Shown: piece by piece, positions 52,153 through 62,252 of the stretch
Position numbering within the stretch: position 1 is the stretch's first letter
How the letters are laid out: each line of letters starts with the position of its first letter
DNA from: Bifidobacterium asteroides
GTDB lineage: Bacteria; Actinomycetota; Actinomycetes; Actinomycetales; Bifidobacteriaceae
DNA length: 64,000 bases
NCBI RefSeq assembly: GCF_009683175.1
Contig: NZ_WKKW01000002.1
Span: 186,001 to 250,000, forward strand
Direction: 5' to 3'
Translations under genes and position numbers: made by a program
Notes under the pieces: generated by a model
What the model saw: only the letters and a program-made list of their open reading frames with translations
Told to the model about the DNA's origin: nothing
Databases searched by the model: none

Positions 52153-54222
52153 TTATTGGCGTATATCCCATAATTGATTAGCTTGTCGATGAAAAGTATA
52201 AGAAATGAGCCTTGCACCAGGGTTGACGTTAGCCCCACATATGTCGATAGCCTTGTTGTTCAATACACTGCGTATTGAATAGCCTCCTGAATAATGTTGA
52301 AGATACCATAATTGGTTGCTTCTGCCAGTGGAGGGGAACTGAACGACATTACCTTCATCCCCCTGATAACCATATTGAATATCAAGATACAGTCCCGAAT
52401 GAGCAGCTTGAAGAGCAAATTGCCCATTTCCTTTATAAACAAGTATGAATTTTTGGTTATCTCCGCCGTTAGGAGTCCATGTCTGCAAATGTGCGTCAGA
52501 CGCTTGGCTGGCGCCCTCCACATCAAAGCTATTCCCATTGGCAAATCGATTGGTGATACTGTTGGTACCCTGGAAAGCCTCGCTAGCCTGCAAGAGTCTA
52601 AAGGACTGATTCATTCCACCATTGAATTGCCATATCTCCAGCTGCGTCCCGGATGAAGTATTACCGCCAGGTATGTCAAGTGCTGCTGATTTGCCACCAT
52701 TTAATGCCGAAGTGATATAGACAAAACCATCAGGAGCACGGTAAAACCGCCATCGCTGATTTGCCCCACCGTTCTGTGTGTATTGAATGATCTCATTGCC
52801 GTTTTGTGTTGATCCATATCTGACGTCCAAGGCTTTCCCTGAATGTTTCGTAACAATGGAGTAAGTTCCGGATCCTTCGGGCTTTATGTGAAAAAGCTGA
52901 TTCGCACCATCGGTGGGCGCCCAGACCTGAACTGGGAAAGCCTCCGCCTGTGTTCCTCCGGAAATATCCAGGTACTTATCGCCCAAAGAAGATTCGATGT
53001 AGTAATCTCCCTCAACCATATCGGTCAACGCCTCAAGCTGATTCGGGCCATCAACTCCCGAATCAGAATCCTTGACTCCACAAGCACTCAAATCCGTGTT
53101 TACGCCTATACCGCTGATGCGTCCATCATCAGCGTATTGCCAGCAGCGATAGTTAGTGTAAAAATTAAAACCAGGACGACGGCCGTAACTAGCGACCCAA
53201 CTTGTTTTACTTAGTATATCAGGAGAATTCAGCGCCGAATTAAGGTAAGAGACATAAGAATATACAGACAAATTTTGAAATCCAGCATTTTGCAAACAAG
53301 TAAACCAGGCATTAACAATATCTTTGTAAGTGCTTGGCGAACTCGGTGGCACGTGATCTTTCCATACCCACTGCTCAAGATCGTAGTAAATAGGGTAGGT
53401 GAGATCATTCGGACTAATTCCAGCCCGGCGAAGAAGATCCACAATGCTGTTGCCCTCGGCCCGTCCAGTCCCTCCGTCATAGGCGTAAGAATACAGATAG
53501 ATGCCGAACGGGATGCCTAATCGCTTGCATTCGACAATATTCCGCAATGCCTTGCCGTCGAAGCCATTGCCCCAACCCCAGCCAATACGAATAATTGCAC
53601 CTTCTACACCCGAATGGCGGACCTGATCCCAATTAATTGTCCCCTGCCATTGAGATACATCAATTACCCCCTTTGCTTTCTGGGCGAATAAGGAACCATC
53701 AGCTTCAAAAAATGCCGGAGAGCCTGAATATGCACCCCAATATGCCCCATACGAGTTGCCTGCCAACGATGAGGAAATAACCGAACCTGCTTGCGCAGAT
53801 GGACGGAGAGCAGCCGATTTCACCGATTTACCCTTTTCCTCAATATGACGAGTAGTTCTGCCGGGTTTCTCAAGGGACCCCTCACCAAGCGAGGATTCTT
53901 GGCGGCGAGCATCTCCAACCTTGACGGGAATAAAGCTGCGACCGTAGGTTTTTGCGAGTGGGTCAGCCGGCTTGGCAGAGGTCCCAATCAGCTGTTTATC
54001 AGTAACCGAGTGCCCGTTGCTGACAGACTTCAGCGATCCATCTTTTGTAACCGCTAAGTCCTGAGAAACCAAGACGGCGTCATCAGGAATGGACTTCACA
54101 ATAAACTCAGGCACATCTTTATGTTGGTCTACATACCCATCCTGCAGATCAAATGATGAGATTGGCGAAATCAACATAATCAGCCCGGCAAGCAACGTCG
54201 CTACAATAGTTCTTACACCCAT
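52153..54222 (-). CDS. Secreted GH25 muramidase with two ricin-type (QxW) domains
   Basis: A 689-residue exported peptidoglycan hydrolase. Residues 1-~25 (VRTIVATLLAGLIMLISPIS) are a signal peptide. A charged linker leads to the GH25 domain (about 187-390) with VIDVSQWQGTINW, IRIGWGWGNG and YDLEQWVW, which holds the catalytic Asp-x-Glu. The C-terminal ~285 residues contain six repeats ending NQ..., such as GANQRWRF, GMNQSFRL and QANQLWDI, forming two beta-trefoil carbohydrate-binding units. It would cut the cell wall or bind its glycan. It sits beside the glycan cluster and shares its AT-rich composition. Confidence 0.93.
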   Translation of the reverse strand: MGVRTIVATLLAGLIMLISPISSFDLQDGYVDQHKDVPEFIVKSIPDDAVLVSQDLAVTKDGSLKSVSNGHSVTDKQLIGTSAKPADPLAKTYGRSFIPVKVGDARRQESSLGEGSLEKPGRTTRHIEEKGKSVKSAALRPSAQAGSVISSSLAGNSYGAYWGAYSGSPAFFEADGSLFAQKAKGVIDVSQWQGTINWDQVRHSGVEGAIIRIGWGWGNGFDGKALRNIVECKRLGIPFGIYLYSYAYDGGTGRAEGNSIVDLLRRAGISPNDLTYPIYYDLEQWVWKDHVPPSSPSTYKDIVNAWFTCLQNAGFQNLSVYSYVSYLNSALNSPDILSKTSWVASYGRRPGFNFYTNYRCWQYADDGRISGIGVNTDLSACGVKDSDSGVDGPNQLEALTDMVEGDYYIESSLGDKYLDISGGTQAEAFPVQVWAPTDGANQLFHIKPEGSGTYSIVTKHSGKALDVRYGSTQNGNEIIQYTQNGGANQRWRFYRAPDGFVYITSALNGGKSAALDIPGGNTSSGTQLEIWQFNGGMNQSFRLLQASEAFQGTNSITNRFANGNSFDVEGASQASDAHLQTWTPNGGDNQKFILVYKGNGQFALQAAHSGLYLDIQYGYQGDEGNVVQFPSTGRSNQLWYLQHYSGGYSIRSVLNNKAIDICGANVNPGARLISYTFHRQANQLWDIRQ

Positions 54223-54425
54223 CTTGTGCCCCTACTTTCTGCAAGATCACAATTGCAGAGTCAAATTCGCTCTATTTTAGAATAGCCTGGCGCTGGGCAA
54301 ACTTACCATGGCAAGACAGTCCACTATATTTATGCGTTCTCTCTACTGTGCAAGAATTCGACGACGAAGTGCGACTACGAGTTTGCATTCATGCCTGTAT
54401 ATGCGATTCACAAACACATCAACCG

Positions 54426-55139
54426 TTACAAGATGACAGTCTGGATGCGGTCCGCGTCCTTAAGATGAATGGTTTGTTTGGAAGAAAGCTTGTTTTGATT
54501 TCTTTCATCAGCAATGCGCCCGCTCTTCAGGAGATTCAAGCGTATCTGTCCCTGAGGGGCATCCTTGCCCTCCACACGCACAAGACTTCCCGGCACCAAG
54601 CCGATGCGAACCAGGTACCTGAGAGCATTCGAATCCTCGTCGCTGACGCGTTGAACTCGAACCGTTGAGCCGACCGGCACTTCGGATAGCGTACAGGTAG
54701 CAGGAAGTTCAGGCAGAGATCCGCTACCGGTTGGTATGGCATCTCCATGCGGATCCATGGTGGGATGGCCCAGATAGTCGTCGATGCGGTCGACCATCTT
54801 GTCGGAGACGGCGTGCTCAAGGCTGTCCGCCTCCTCATGCACCTCATCCCAGCCGTAACCGAGAACCTGCACCAGGAAGGTCTCCAGCAGTCTGTGGCGC
54901 CGGACCATGGTGACCGCATAGCGACGACCGGTTTCAGTAAGCTCCACCTTGCCGTAAGGCCTATGGGTGACCAGACCGGCATCGACCAGACGACCCAGCG
55001 CGCCCGAGACCGTCGACTGTTTCATGCCCGTCCTTTCGGCCACCGCAGTGGGCTGGACAGGGCCCTGATCCCATTCCTGAAGATCCCAGATGACCTTGAG
55101 ATAATCCTGGGCGCTGGAGGACAGTTCGGCAATTCCCAT
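54426..55139 (-). CDS. mntR: DtxR/MntR-family manganese regulator
   Basis: A 237-residue metal-sensing repressor. The winged helix reads SSSAQDYLKVIWDLQEW...KQSTVSGALGRLVDAGLV, followed by the dimerisation and metal-binding region with MVRRHRLLETFLVQVLGYGWDEVHEEADSLEHAVSD (ligand residues Glu, His). An FeoA/SH3-like C-terminal domain follows (about 165-237, VRVERVSDEDSNALRYLVRIG type). Placement divergent from an Nramp transporter favours a Mn-sensing role over iron. Starts at 55166 or 55220 are possible, but 55139 begins the conserved core. Confidence 0.88.
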   Translation of the reverse strand: MGIAELSSSAQDYLKVIWDLQEWDQGPVQPTAVAERTGMKQSTVSGALGRLVDAGLVTHRPYGKVELTETGRRYAVTMVRRHRLLETFLVQVLGYGWDEVHEEADSLEHAVSDKMVDRIDDYLGHPTMDPHGDAIPTGSGSLPELPATCTLSEVPVGSTVRVQRVSDEDSNALRYLVRIGLVPGSLVRVEGKDAPQGQIRLNLLKSGRIADERNQNKLSSKQTIHLKDADRIQTVIL

Positions 55140-55247
55140 GTTCCACAGTCTATAGCACAGATCCATGGCGCGACCCGCGAGCAACCCCTGCAGGCATATT
55201 TCGACATTGTCACAGATCACCTCTGGTATTCTTCATCGAGCGCCACT

Positions 55248-55271
55248 AGACTTCGAAGGGTCGAAGTCTAT
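55248..55271. promoter_or_regulatory. Perfect inverted repeat, likely MntR operator
   Basis: Two 10-bp arms, TAGACTTCGA and TCGAAGTCTA, separated by AGGG, lie 45-68 bp before the mntH start and about 110 bp from the mntR start. DtxR-family dimers bind palindromes of this size. The mirrored position between the two genes makes it a good candidate operator for both. Confidence 0.75.
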
Positions 55272-55315
55272 AGCCAGCCACACGACCACCACGGTCCAGA
55301 ATCAAGGAAGGTGAC

Positions 55316-56758
55316 ATGCCGAACACTCAGACCCGACCCGCCTCAGGGTCCGCCAGTCCAGCCGGATCCGAAGTCAGGACTCCGCCGTCCAGTCGGCAGC
55401 ACCAATCCCATCCCATCATTGAGACGGCCAATGGGCGCTCTCTGGAGGAGATCAACGCCACGGTCTCCGTACCCAACTCAACCTCCTCCTTCTGGAAGAA
55501 CCTGGCAGCCTTCTCCGGCCCTGGCGCTCTGGTGGCAGTCGGTTACATGGACCCGGGCAACTGGATCACCTCCATCGGCGGCGGCGCCCAGTACGGCTAT
55601 CTGCTCATGAGCGTCATCCTCATCTCCAGCCTGATCGCCATGATGCTGCAGTACATGTCGGCCAAGCTGGGAATCGTGACTGGTCTGGACCTGGCCCAGG
55701 CCACCCGCCAGCACACCAGCCGCCGGCTCAGCTTCGTCCTCTGGATTTGCACGGAGCTGGCTGTGATGGCCACCGACATCGCCGAGGTGATCGGCGGGGC
55801 CATCGCCCTGAAACTGCTCTTCGGCATTCCGCTGATCCTGGGCGTGACGCTGACCGTGCTGGATGTGCTCATCCTCCTGCTGCTGACCAAGATCGGCTTC
55901 CGCCGCATCGAAGCCATCGTGGCCACCCTGATCCTGGTCATCATGGCGGTATTCCTCTACGAGGTCTTCCTGGCCAGGCCCGACATGCCCGCAGTCTTCC
56001 GCGGCTTCATCCCCGACAAGGCCATCCTGGGCAACGGCCAGCTGACCATGGCTCTGGGCATCGTGGGCGCCACGGTCATGCCCCACAACCTCTACCTGCA
56101 CTCATCCATCGTCCAGACCCGCGACTTCGACCGAAGCGATGACCGTCAGGTTGCCAACGCTGTCCGCTTCGCCACCTGGGATTCCAACATCCAGCTGTCC
56201 GCCGCCTTCGTGGTCAACTGCCTGCTGCTGGTGCTGGGTGCGGCCATGTTCTTCGGACACGGCGAAGGGCTGGATACCTTCACCGCCCTCTACAACGCCC
56301 TTGGCGACAAGACCATCGCCGGTCCGGTCGCATCCGGTCTGCTCTCCACCCTCTTCGCCGTAGCCCTGCTGGCCTCGGGCCAGAACTCGACCATCACCGG
56401 CACCTTGACCGGACAGATCGTCATGGAGGGCTTCATCCGCATGAGGATCCCTCTCTGGCTGCGCAGGCTGGTCACCCGTGTGATCTCCATCATCCCCGTG
56501 CTGATCTGCACCATCGCCTTCGGAGGCAAGGAGTCCGCCCTGGATAGTCTACTGGTCTACTCCCAGGTCTTCCTGTGCGTGGCCCTGCCCATATCCATGA
56601 TTCCCCTGGTCTGGTACACCTCCTCCAAGAAGATCATGGGCAAGTATGCCAACCCTCGATGGATGGCCTTCCTGGCCTGGATTGTGGTGGCGGTCCTAAC
56701 GGGGCTCAACCTTCAGCTGGTCATCCAGGATGTGGGCGAACTGATACAGATGCTCTGA
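55316..56758 (+). CDS. mntH: Nramp-family Mn2+ transporter (MntH)
   Basis: Proton-coupled divalent-metal importer, 480 residues, with about 11 helices after a 60-residue polar N-terminus. The metal-site motifs are present: DPGNW in helix 1 ([12 protein letters not shown]) and MPHN in helix 6 ([15 protein letters not shown]). Together they are diagnostic of Nramp. AAGGAAGG precedes the ATG. Divergent from mntR and followed by catalase, it forms a Mn/peroxide defence neighbourhood. Confidence 0.95.
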   Translation: MPNTQTRPASGSASPAGSEVRTPPSSRQHQSHPIIETANGRSLEEINATVSVPNSTSSFWKNLAAFSGPGALVAVGYMDPGNWITSIGGGAQYGYLLMSVILISSLIAMMLQYMSAKLGIVTGLDLAQATRQHTSRRLSFVLWICTELAVMATDIAEVIGGAIALKLLFGIPLILGVTLTVLDVLILLLLTKIGFRRIEAIVATLILVIMAVFLYEVFLARPDMPAVFRGFIPDKAILGNGQLTMALGIVGATVMPHNLYLHSSIVQTRDFDRSDDRQVANAVRFATWDSNIQLSAAFVVNCLLLVLGAAMFFGHGEGLDTFTALYNALGDKTIAGPVASGLLSTLFAVALLASGQNSTITGTLTGQIVMEGFIRMRIPLWLRRLVTRVISIIPVLICTIAFGGKESALDSLLVYSQVFLCVALPISMIPLVWYTSSKKIMGKYANPRWMAFLAWIVVAVLTGLNLQLVIQDVGELIQML

Positions 56759-57079
56759 GCACCAGTGCTCTGATGAGAGCCGTCGCCGTTTGCCGATTGA
56801 ATGAGGCATCGTCGGCGGCTCTCTTGTAATTCCGCCCGCAACAGACACATCACTCTTCGGCATCATGAGCATCTTGCTCGATTAGTGACATATCTGACTC
56901 TCGCTCAGCGCGCATATCCACCAACTCAATCCCCCGTCAGATACGGTGGAGAATAGCAGGATTTTATCAAGAGTCCTGCCATCAGCGATCGAGTGGTCAA
57001 CCAGGAGCTGGGTCGCGGACCTGACTCGCATGGGACCGTCAATCGCGAAAATCATAGGTGTCAGAGGAATCGAGCAGAC
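56759..57079. other. Region between mntH and katA
   Basis: About 320 bp. The first part is an imperfect GC-rich stem (56775-56823) that is likely the mntH terminator. The remainder, AT-rich near 56860-56990, should contain the katA promoter. No gene seen. Confidence 0.5.
56775..56823 (+). terminator. Probable terminator after mntH
   Basis: Imperfect stem: GAGAGCCGTCGCCG pairs with CGTCGGCGGCTCTC in about 11-12 of 14 positions, followed by TTGTAATT. Confidence 0.6.
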
Positions 57080-58522
57080 ATGAACGACAAACTTACTACC
57101 AACGAAGGGCAGCACTGGGCAGACAACAACCATAGCCAGACAGCGGGCACCCGGGGGCCCATCCTCATGCAGGACTACCAGCTCCTCGAAAAGCTGGCCC
57201 ACTTCAACCGCGAGCGCATACCAGAGCGCGTAGTCCACGCCAAGGGAGCCGGAGCCAAGGGAACCTTCACCTTGACCAAGGACATGAGCGCCTACACCAA
57301 GGCCGACGTATTCAACGGAGCAGGCAAGACCACGCCCATCCTGCTGCGCTTCTCCCAGGTGGCCGGCGAATCCGGCTATCCCGACACCCTGCGCGACGTC
57401 CGCGGCTTCGCCCTGCGCTTCTACACGCAGGAAGGCAACTACGACGTGGTGGGCAACAACACCCCCGTATTCTTCGTCAACGATCCCCTGAAGTTCCCCG
57501 ACTTCATCCACTCGCAGAAGCGCGACCCGGCCACCCACCTGCGCAGCCAGGAGATGCAGTGGGACTTCTGGTCGCACTCCCCTGAGTCTGTCCACCAGGT
57601 CACCTATCTGATGGGTGACAGGGGCAACCCTGCCAGCTACCGGAACATGAACGGCTACGGAAGCCACACTTTCAAGTGGGTCAATGCGAAGGGTGAACAG
57701 TTCTGGGTCAAGTACCACTTCCTGAGCGAGCAGGGCGTGAAGAACATGACCGATGAGACCGCCGCCAAGGTCGCCTCCGAGGACACGGACTTCCTCCTGC
57801 ATGATCTTTACGATGCCATCGACAGGGGCGACTACCCCAAGTGGAAGGTCTGCGTGCAGATCCTGCCTTACCAGGAGGGCCTGGACTACAAGGACGATAT
57901 CTTCGACGTGACCAAGGTGGTCTCCAAGAAGGACTATCCGCGCATTGAGATAGGCGAGTTCGTGCTGGATACCAACCCGACCAACTACTTTGATGATGTG
58001 GAGGAAGCCGCCTTCTCCCCCGCCAACTTCGTTCCAGGCATCGAGCCCTCGCCCGACAAGCTGCTGCAGGGCCGCCTGTTCGGGTACAAGGATGCTGAGC
58101 GCTACCGTCTGGGCGCCAACTACGAACAGCTGCCCATCAACCGCCCGGTCAACGAGGTCCACAACTACGAACGGGACGGTTTCATGTCCCAAGGTCAGGA
58201 TGGATCGGTCAACTACGAGCCCAACAGCAAGGGCGGCCCCGTGGAAGACAACGATGCCAAAATGCACAGCGATGCCGTCCAAGGGCAGACCGAATACTCC
58301 CGCCCCTATGACAAGGACTACTATTCCGCAGCCGGCCGTCTCTACAGGCTGATGAGCCCGGAAGAGAAGGACCGCCTGATCCAGACCATCAAGAACACCC
58401 TGGGATCCGTCGATGACCAGGAGATCCAGGTTCTCGAGACCAGGCAGTTCTACCAGGCTGACCCCGACTACGGCCAGCGCGTGGCCGAAGCTCTTGGCCT
58501 TTCCATGGATCAGATCAAGTAA
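57080..58522 (+). CDS. katA: Heme catalase (KatA, clade 3 small-subunit type)
   Basis: Splits hydrogen peroxide into water and oxygen. The 480-residue protein contains [13 protein letters not shown] (distal His), [20 protein letters not shown] (distal Asn region) and the proximal Tyr in [13 protein letters not shown]. Length and motifs fit the small-subunit, single-domain catalases. The frame is open upstream to 56993, but ATG at 57080 begins the family N-terminus. Catalase is unusual in bifidobacteria apart from insect-associated species, and it needs heme, which must be imported or made. A terminator follows. Confidence 0.95.
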   Translation: MNDKLTTNEGQHWADNNHSQTAGTRGPILMQDYQLLEKLAHFNRERIPERVVHAKGAGAKGTFTLTKDMSAYTKADVFNGAGKTTPILLRFSQVAGESGYPDTLRDVRGFALRFYTQEGNYDVVGNNTPVFFVNDPLKFPDFIHSQKRDPATHLRSQEMQWDFWSHSPESVHQVTYLMGDRGNPASYRNMNGYGSHTFKWVNAKGEQFWVKYHFLSEQGVKNMTDETAAKVASEDTDFLLHDLYDAIDRGDYPKWKVCVQILPYQEGLDYKDDIFDVTKVVSKKDYPRIEIGEFVLDTNPTNYFDDVEEAAFSPANFVPGIEPSPDKLLQGRLFGYKDAERYRLGANYEQLPINRPVNEVHNYERDGFMSQGQDGSVNYEPNSKGGPVEDNDAKMHSDAVQGQTEYSRPYDKDYYSAAGRLYRLMSPEEKDRLIQTIKNTLGSVDDQEIQVLETRQFYQADPDYGQRVAEALGLSMDQIK

Positions 58523-58529
58523 CACAGGA

Positions 58530-58584
58530 ACAGGGCGGGAATTGTCGGCGACACGTCTGGACTGGCCTGCAATCCCCGCCCTGT
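58530..58584 (+). terminator. Terminator after katA
   Basis: Near-perfect 15-bp stem, arms ACAGGGCGGGAATTG and CAATCCCCGCCCTGT (one mismatch), followed by GTTACTATTT. Confidence 0.75.
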
Positions 58585-58648
58585 GTTACTATTTCCTAGT
58601 TGCCTTGATCAGGGTCACGTAGGCTACGGCCCCGCTCACTGCAGCTTT

Positions 58649-58736
58649 GGAGGATTCGCCTAGTGGTCTATGGCGCACGCTTGGAAAGCGTGTTGGGTTC
58701 ACGCCCTCACGAGTTCGAATCTCGTATCCTCCGCCA
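58649..58736 (+). tRNA. tRNA-Ser (anticodon GGA)
   Basis: An 85-nt class II tRNA with encoded CCA. The acceptor GGAGGAT pairs with ATCCTCC, discriminator G. The anticodon loop is CTTGGAAAG with GGA, and a long variable arm follows. The T arm reads GAGTTCGAATCTC. Typical integration target for mobile DNA. Confidence 0.95.
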
Positions 58737-58911
58737 GCAAGGGGTTTTGGGGTTCCAAAACCCCTTTTTGTTACTCACCTCCACGACCCCAAGAGTATTG
58801 GTAATAGTAAGTCGGCAAAGGCTGGTCGCATCCCTATCAACTGATACGACAAGGCACAGAATCCGATGCACACTCATCTCGGCATGATTCCCATCCAAGC
58901 GCCGTCATTGA

Positions 58912-61326
58912 TCAGGCCGATTCAACATCGTCTTTCGCAACTGTCGCAGTCTTCTTTGAGCGATTTTTCTGATTAATCAGCTTCGCCAATTCCTTTTCAC
59001 AGTTATGCATGTACCCCAGGCTCTTCTTAAGACCGGAGAGCTCTTTCTTGGTTTCCTTCTTCTCAGCCTTGTCTAGGTTCTTATCTTCAGAACGCATAGA
59101 GAAGACCTCCTGCTGAATTTCCGTTCGTTCAATCTGATCGAGCAAGCCTTGTCGGATCCGTTCAATCGTCTCTGGCCTCATATCAGCTTGAGCGAAGTCG
59201 GATTGGCAAAATGTTAGGAGCTTCGAACATTCGTCGAGGGCAAACGCTCCTTTGGAATCAGTGAGAAGCGAAGCAACAGCAGTTACCCCACTACCACCGA
59301 CCAAACCCAAGACTGCGCCGCCACCAGCGATTATGGCTGTGCCGCCTGCCATACCGAGGCCTCCAGCAGCCAATGCACCACCGCCAACCGCTGCAAGGCT
59401 CGCACTGGTAAGAGCAGCACCAGATAGGCCGGCAACAGCCGACCCGGCAAACAACGGCGCTATGACTGGCGCTAATGTAAAGGCTGCACCTCCCGTAGCA
59501 ACCGCAACCGCGGCAGTTCCCGCAGCACCGACAATTTTTTTGGTTCGGCTACCATTCAATACGCCGGCATTCCTATTCAGCGCCTTAGCGGTCTGCTGCA
59601 CAGGGGATTTATCCGAATCGCCGCTTACATCACGCCATAATTCTTCGAGGATCTTTGAATCAAATTTTGGGCGTTTAGTTCTCTTGATCGAGGAGTCCGG
59701 CCCTCCCTCAGGATTCTCTGACTCCGTTTCAAAACGATATAGGTCATACGGAGCAAACCGCGCAAGTTCAATCAGAACCAATGCTTTCCATGTGTCTCCG
59801 TCCCGCGCAACAAGTTCTTCAATTCTCCGTTTCACTTGCCCGCGATTAAGGAGATCACAGTCATCAGGCAGGTTTTCAGACCACCTGTCAAACCATTTTT
59901 CCTTTTCTCTCCGATCCACTGCCCTACTTCGATCTATATCCTCATAAAGCGCCAACCGCTCTATCGAGAACAATACAGATAGATGCTCCGGCTTCAACGA
60001 GAGCATTTCCATTGTCACCCGACCGGCCGAATCGTCGTTTTGCCGCCGCTGCCTGTGGCTTGCTCTTCGTTCCCATACCGTTTTGACATCCACACCTATT
60101 GCGAAAACCAGACGAGTCACACCTACATAGTTGATTTTCAGCAGGAAGAGATTGCTATCGAATCCCCCTACTAGAATCCCGACCAAGGCGGCCCGAATAG
60201 CAGCATCCGCTAGATCCACTGCAGTAAAGGTAGCCGAAGCAATGGATACCATGCGGACTACTCTGGAATTATTGAATGGAAGGACCACACCCATATCCAG
60301 CTGTGACAGGTCGTCCAAAGAGTCGACTTCATTGTTTTTCATTTCCAGATAAAGATGATGAAGAAAATAGCAGCCCCGTGTCAGGCACTCATTCAGCAAC
60401 ACTGGGAGCGCCTGACGCCCCAGTACATGCACAATTCCGATTTCAGTTCGCAGGTTAAACCTACGAAGGACTTTACGACCTTCATCGTCAACTTGAGCGA
60501 ATAAGGTCCCATTGAACATCTTGGAAAGAAGTTTCCGTAACCCCATGCCGGAATCCATGGCGTTTTTAAACACGGGCAAGGCGGACAATTCCTTAATAAT
60601 AGAAAGAAAAGGCCCAGGTATTCCCGTGCCCTCACCGGGATTCGAACTTGACCCCGACACGTCTGACGCCATGTGAAAGAACCATTGCACCGTGCCTAAG
60701 AACAGCTTTTCGCAGACAGTATCGCCGATCAAACCTTCCTTAAACCAGTGTTCTTCCACCGGGACTGCAATGAAATCTCCGTTCTGATTGGTGCCGTATA
60801 CCTTTCCTGTAAATTGAGTGAGTATCGAGAACACCAATCCTTCAAGGGAGAAGTGGTGAGAAAAGTCTCTGAGATGATGTTGCAAACCGCCGCCAAATTC
60901 GGCCGTGTACTTATCACCAACAAAAGGATATTGATCTTCTAGGAAATGAATGGCATCACGCAGGGACTCCCCTTTAAAACCAGAATGCTGCTTTGCCACC
61001 CAAACCACGAATTCATTGACTTTCTCCGAACCCCACTCGTTCGCCTTGTCCAGAGAGAACTTGCCAACAAAAATCGAATCACATAAACCCGCAACCACTC
61101 CACAAGCCGCAGCGATCTTGTAATCAAGCTGCGCGTCATCTTGCACATGGCCACTTGCAGCATCTTCTTCAATGGATTCCACATAGATTCCATCACCAAA
61201 ATCTTCGGTCGTTTTATCAGCGCCGAATCCAGCCTCTATACCTTTGTCATTAGCAAGCTCCAGCGAATACTCAACAGAGACCAAATCACCACCGTGCCGT
61301 GGCGAAAGCTCCAACTCCCTTGTCAT
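58912..61326 (-). CDS. Unrecognised 804-aa protein with Gly/Ala-zipper segment
   Basis: I do not recognise the function. Residues ~65-430 are a mixed, partly hydrophobic region that includes DYKIAAACGVVAGLCDSIFVG, of a type seen in uncharacterised gut-bacterial proteins. Residues ~440-540 are charged helices. Residues ~597-690 are almost only Gly, Ala, Ser, Leu and Val (SGAALTSASLAAVGGGALA-like), a glycine-zipper stretch that could insert in a membrane as two or more helices. The last ~100 residues are charged coiled coil. ATG 61326 follows GGAGGGAGAGGG and is better than 61353. The gene is less GC-rich than its flanks and lies 3' of tRNA-Ser, divergent from an HNH nuclease. Confidence 0.75.
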   Translation of the reverse strand: MTRELELSPRHGGDLVSVEYSLELANDKGIEAGFGADKTTEDFGDGIYVESIEEDAASGHVQDDAQLDYKIAAACGVVAGLCDSIFVGKFSLDKANEWGSEKVNEFVVWVAKQHSGFKGESLRDAIHFLEDQYPFVGDKYTAEFGGGLQHHLRDFSHHFSLEGLVFSILTQFTGKVYGTNQNGDFIAVPVEEHWFKEGLIGDTVCEKLFLGTVQWFFHMASDVSGSSSNPGEGTGIPGPFLSIIKELSALPVFKNAMDSGMGLRKLLSKMFNGTLFAQVDDEGRKVLRRFNLRTEIGIVHVLGRQALPVLLNECLTRGCYFLHHLYLEMKNNEVDSLDDLSQLDMGVVLPFNNSRVVRMVSIASATFTAVDLADAAIRAALVGILVGGFDSNLFLLKINYVGVTRLVFAIGVDVKTVWERRASHRQRRQNDDSAGRVTMEMLSLKPEHLSVLFSIERLALYEDIDRSRAVDRREKEKWFDRWSENLPDDCDLLNRGQVKRRIEELVARDGDTWKALVLIELARFAPYDLYRFETESENPEGGPDSSIKRTKRPKFDSKILEELWRDVSGDSDKSPVQQTAKALNRNAGVLNGSRTKKIVGAAGTAAVAVATGGAAFTLAPVIAPLFAGSAVAGLSGAALTSASLAAVGGGALAAGGLGMAGGTAIIAGGGAVLGLVGGSGVTAVASLLTDSKGAFALDECSKLLTFCQSDFAQADMRPETIERIRQGLLDQIERTEIQQEVFSMRSEDKNLDKAEKKETKKELSGLKKSLGYMHNCEKELAKLINQKNRSKKTATVAKDDVESA

Positions 61327-61388
61327 CCGTCCCTCTCCCTCCACAGTGCGCATAGGAACAAAGCAATATAGCCAGAATAAAACAGCAC

Positions 61389-62252
61389 TTGGAGCGTCTG
61401 CAAACAGTCAACAGGGTGCTTGAGCCCAGGGAGTGTGACGACAATGGGCTAGACGTACAGCGTCTGGCGTCATTCCTGCATCGCACTCCCGACTCTATTG
61501 CCTTGAAAATCTGGAACATCGCAGCCCATGACGTCAATCGGAGGGCCCAAGGCAAGGCGGGCATGAAGCATGGCAGCAAGCTGGATTCCCAAGTCTGGCA
61601 ATGGTACGCAGAAAATCCTGATGCCTTCATGGCGGAGTGCCTCGATTTGCTCCAACACGCACTCCTGCAAGCCAGCAAACAACACTTCCACCCAGCACCG
61701 TTGGCCTCTGACCGATATTCCCCGCTCGAAACCGCAACAAAAATGCTGCTTGACAAGCCCAATCCCGAAGGCGGCGAGCGCGAAGCGACCACGATTCAGC
61801 GGATCAACCAGTCCTACTTCCGCAATTCACTGCTCTTGAACTACCAGTGCACATGCTGCATCACCGGCATGCAGATACCTTCAATGCTGATTGTCAGCCA
61901 TGTCAAACCATGGAAAGCCTCAACCCCGACCGAGAAAACTGCCGCATCGAACGGCCTGCTGCTCAATGCCCTCCACGACCGAGCCTTTGACCAAGGGCTC
62001 ATCTCCATCGACGACGATTACCACATCATGGTCAACCACGACAAGGTAAGGCACTCACCGATCAACGATCGATGGCTCTCAGCCTTCGAAAACCGAAGAA
62101 TCACGTTGTCGCCGATCAGCAACCCTCGTATGAATTTATCGAGTACCGCCACAAACACATATTGTTCACCGACACCGAAGGCTTCCTGCTCCCCGTATTT
62201 GGAAGCGCTTTTCCCTTCCCTATCGAATTCATGGCCTCACCCTGGGCAATAG
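61389..62252 (+). pseudogene. HNH endonuclease gene, apparently frameshifted near the 3' end
   Basis: The 287-residue frame has an N-terminal part with RTPDSIALKIWNIA and MKHGSKLDSQVW, common in HNH restriction-like nucleases, and an HNH domain at about 150-215: CTCCITGMQIPSMLIVSHVKPW, NGLLLN and LHDRAFDQGL, giving the His-Asn-His set. After ISNP at about 62125 the frame becomes unlike the family. The +1-shifted frame directly encodes YEFIEYRHKHILFT, the expected C-terminus, continuing to 62305. One missing base would explain it. There is no good start: TTG 61389 is the first candidate, and the N-terminus may also be truncated. Active status is uncertain. Confidence 0.65.

Noticed and set aside
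56882-58525. A 547-residue open frame on the minus strand
   Set aside because: It is antisense to katA and has no recognisable domain; its Val/Leu/His-rich pattern is that of a GC-driven shadow.
60625-60665. A tRNA-like stretch with GGGATTCGAACTTGACCC
   Set aside because: It resembles a reversed T-arm, but no cloverleaf can be built and it lies inside the 804-aa gene.
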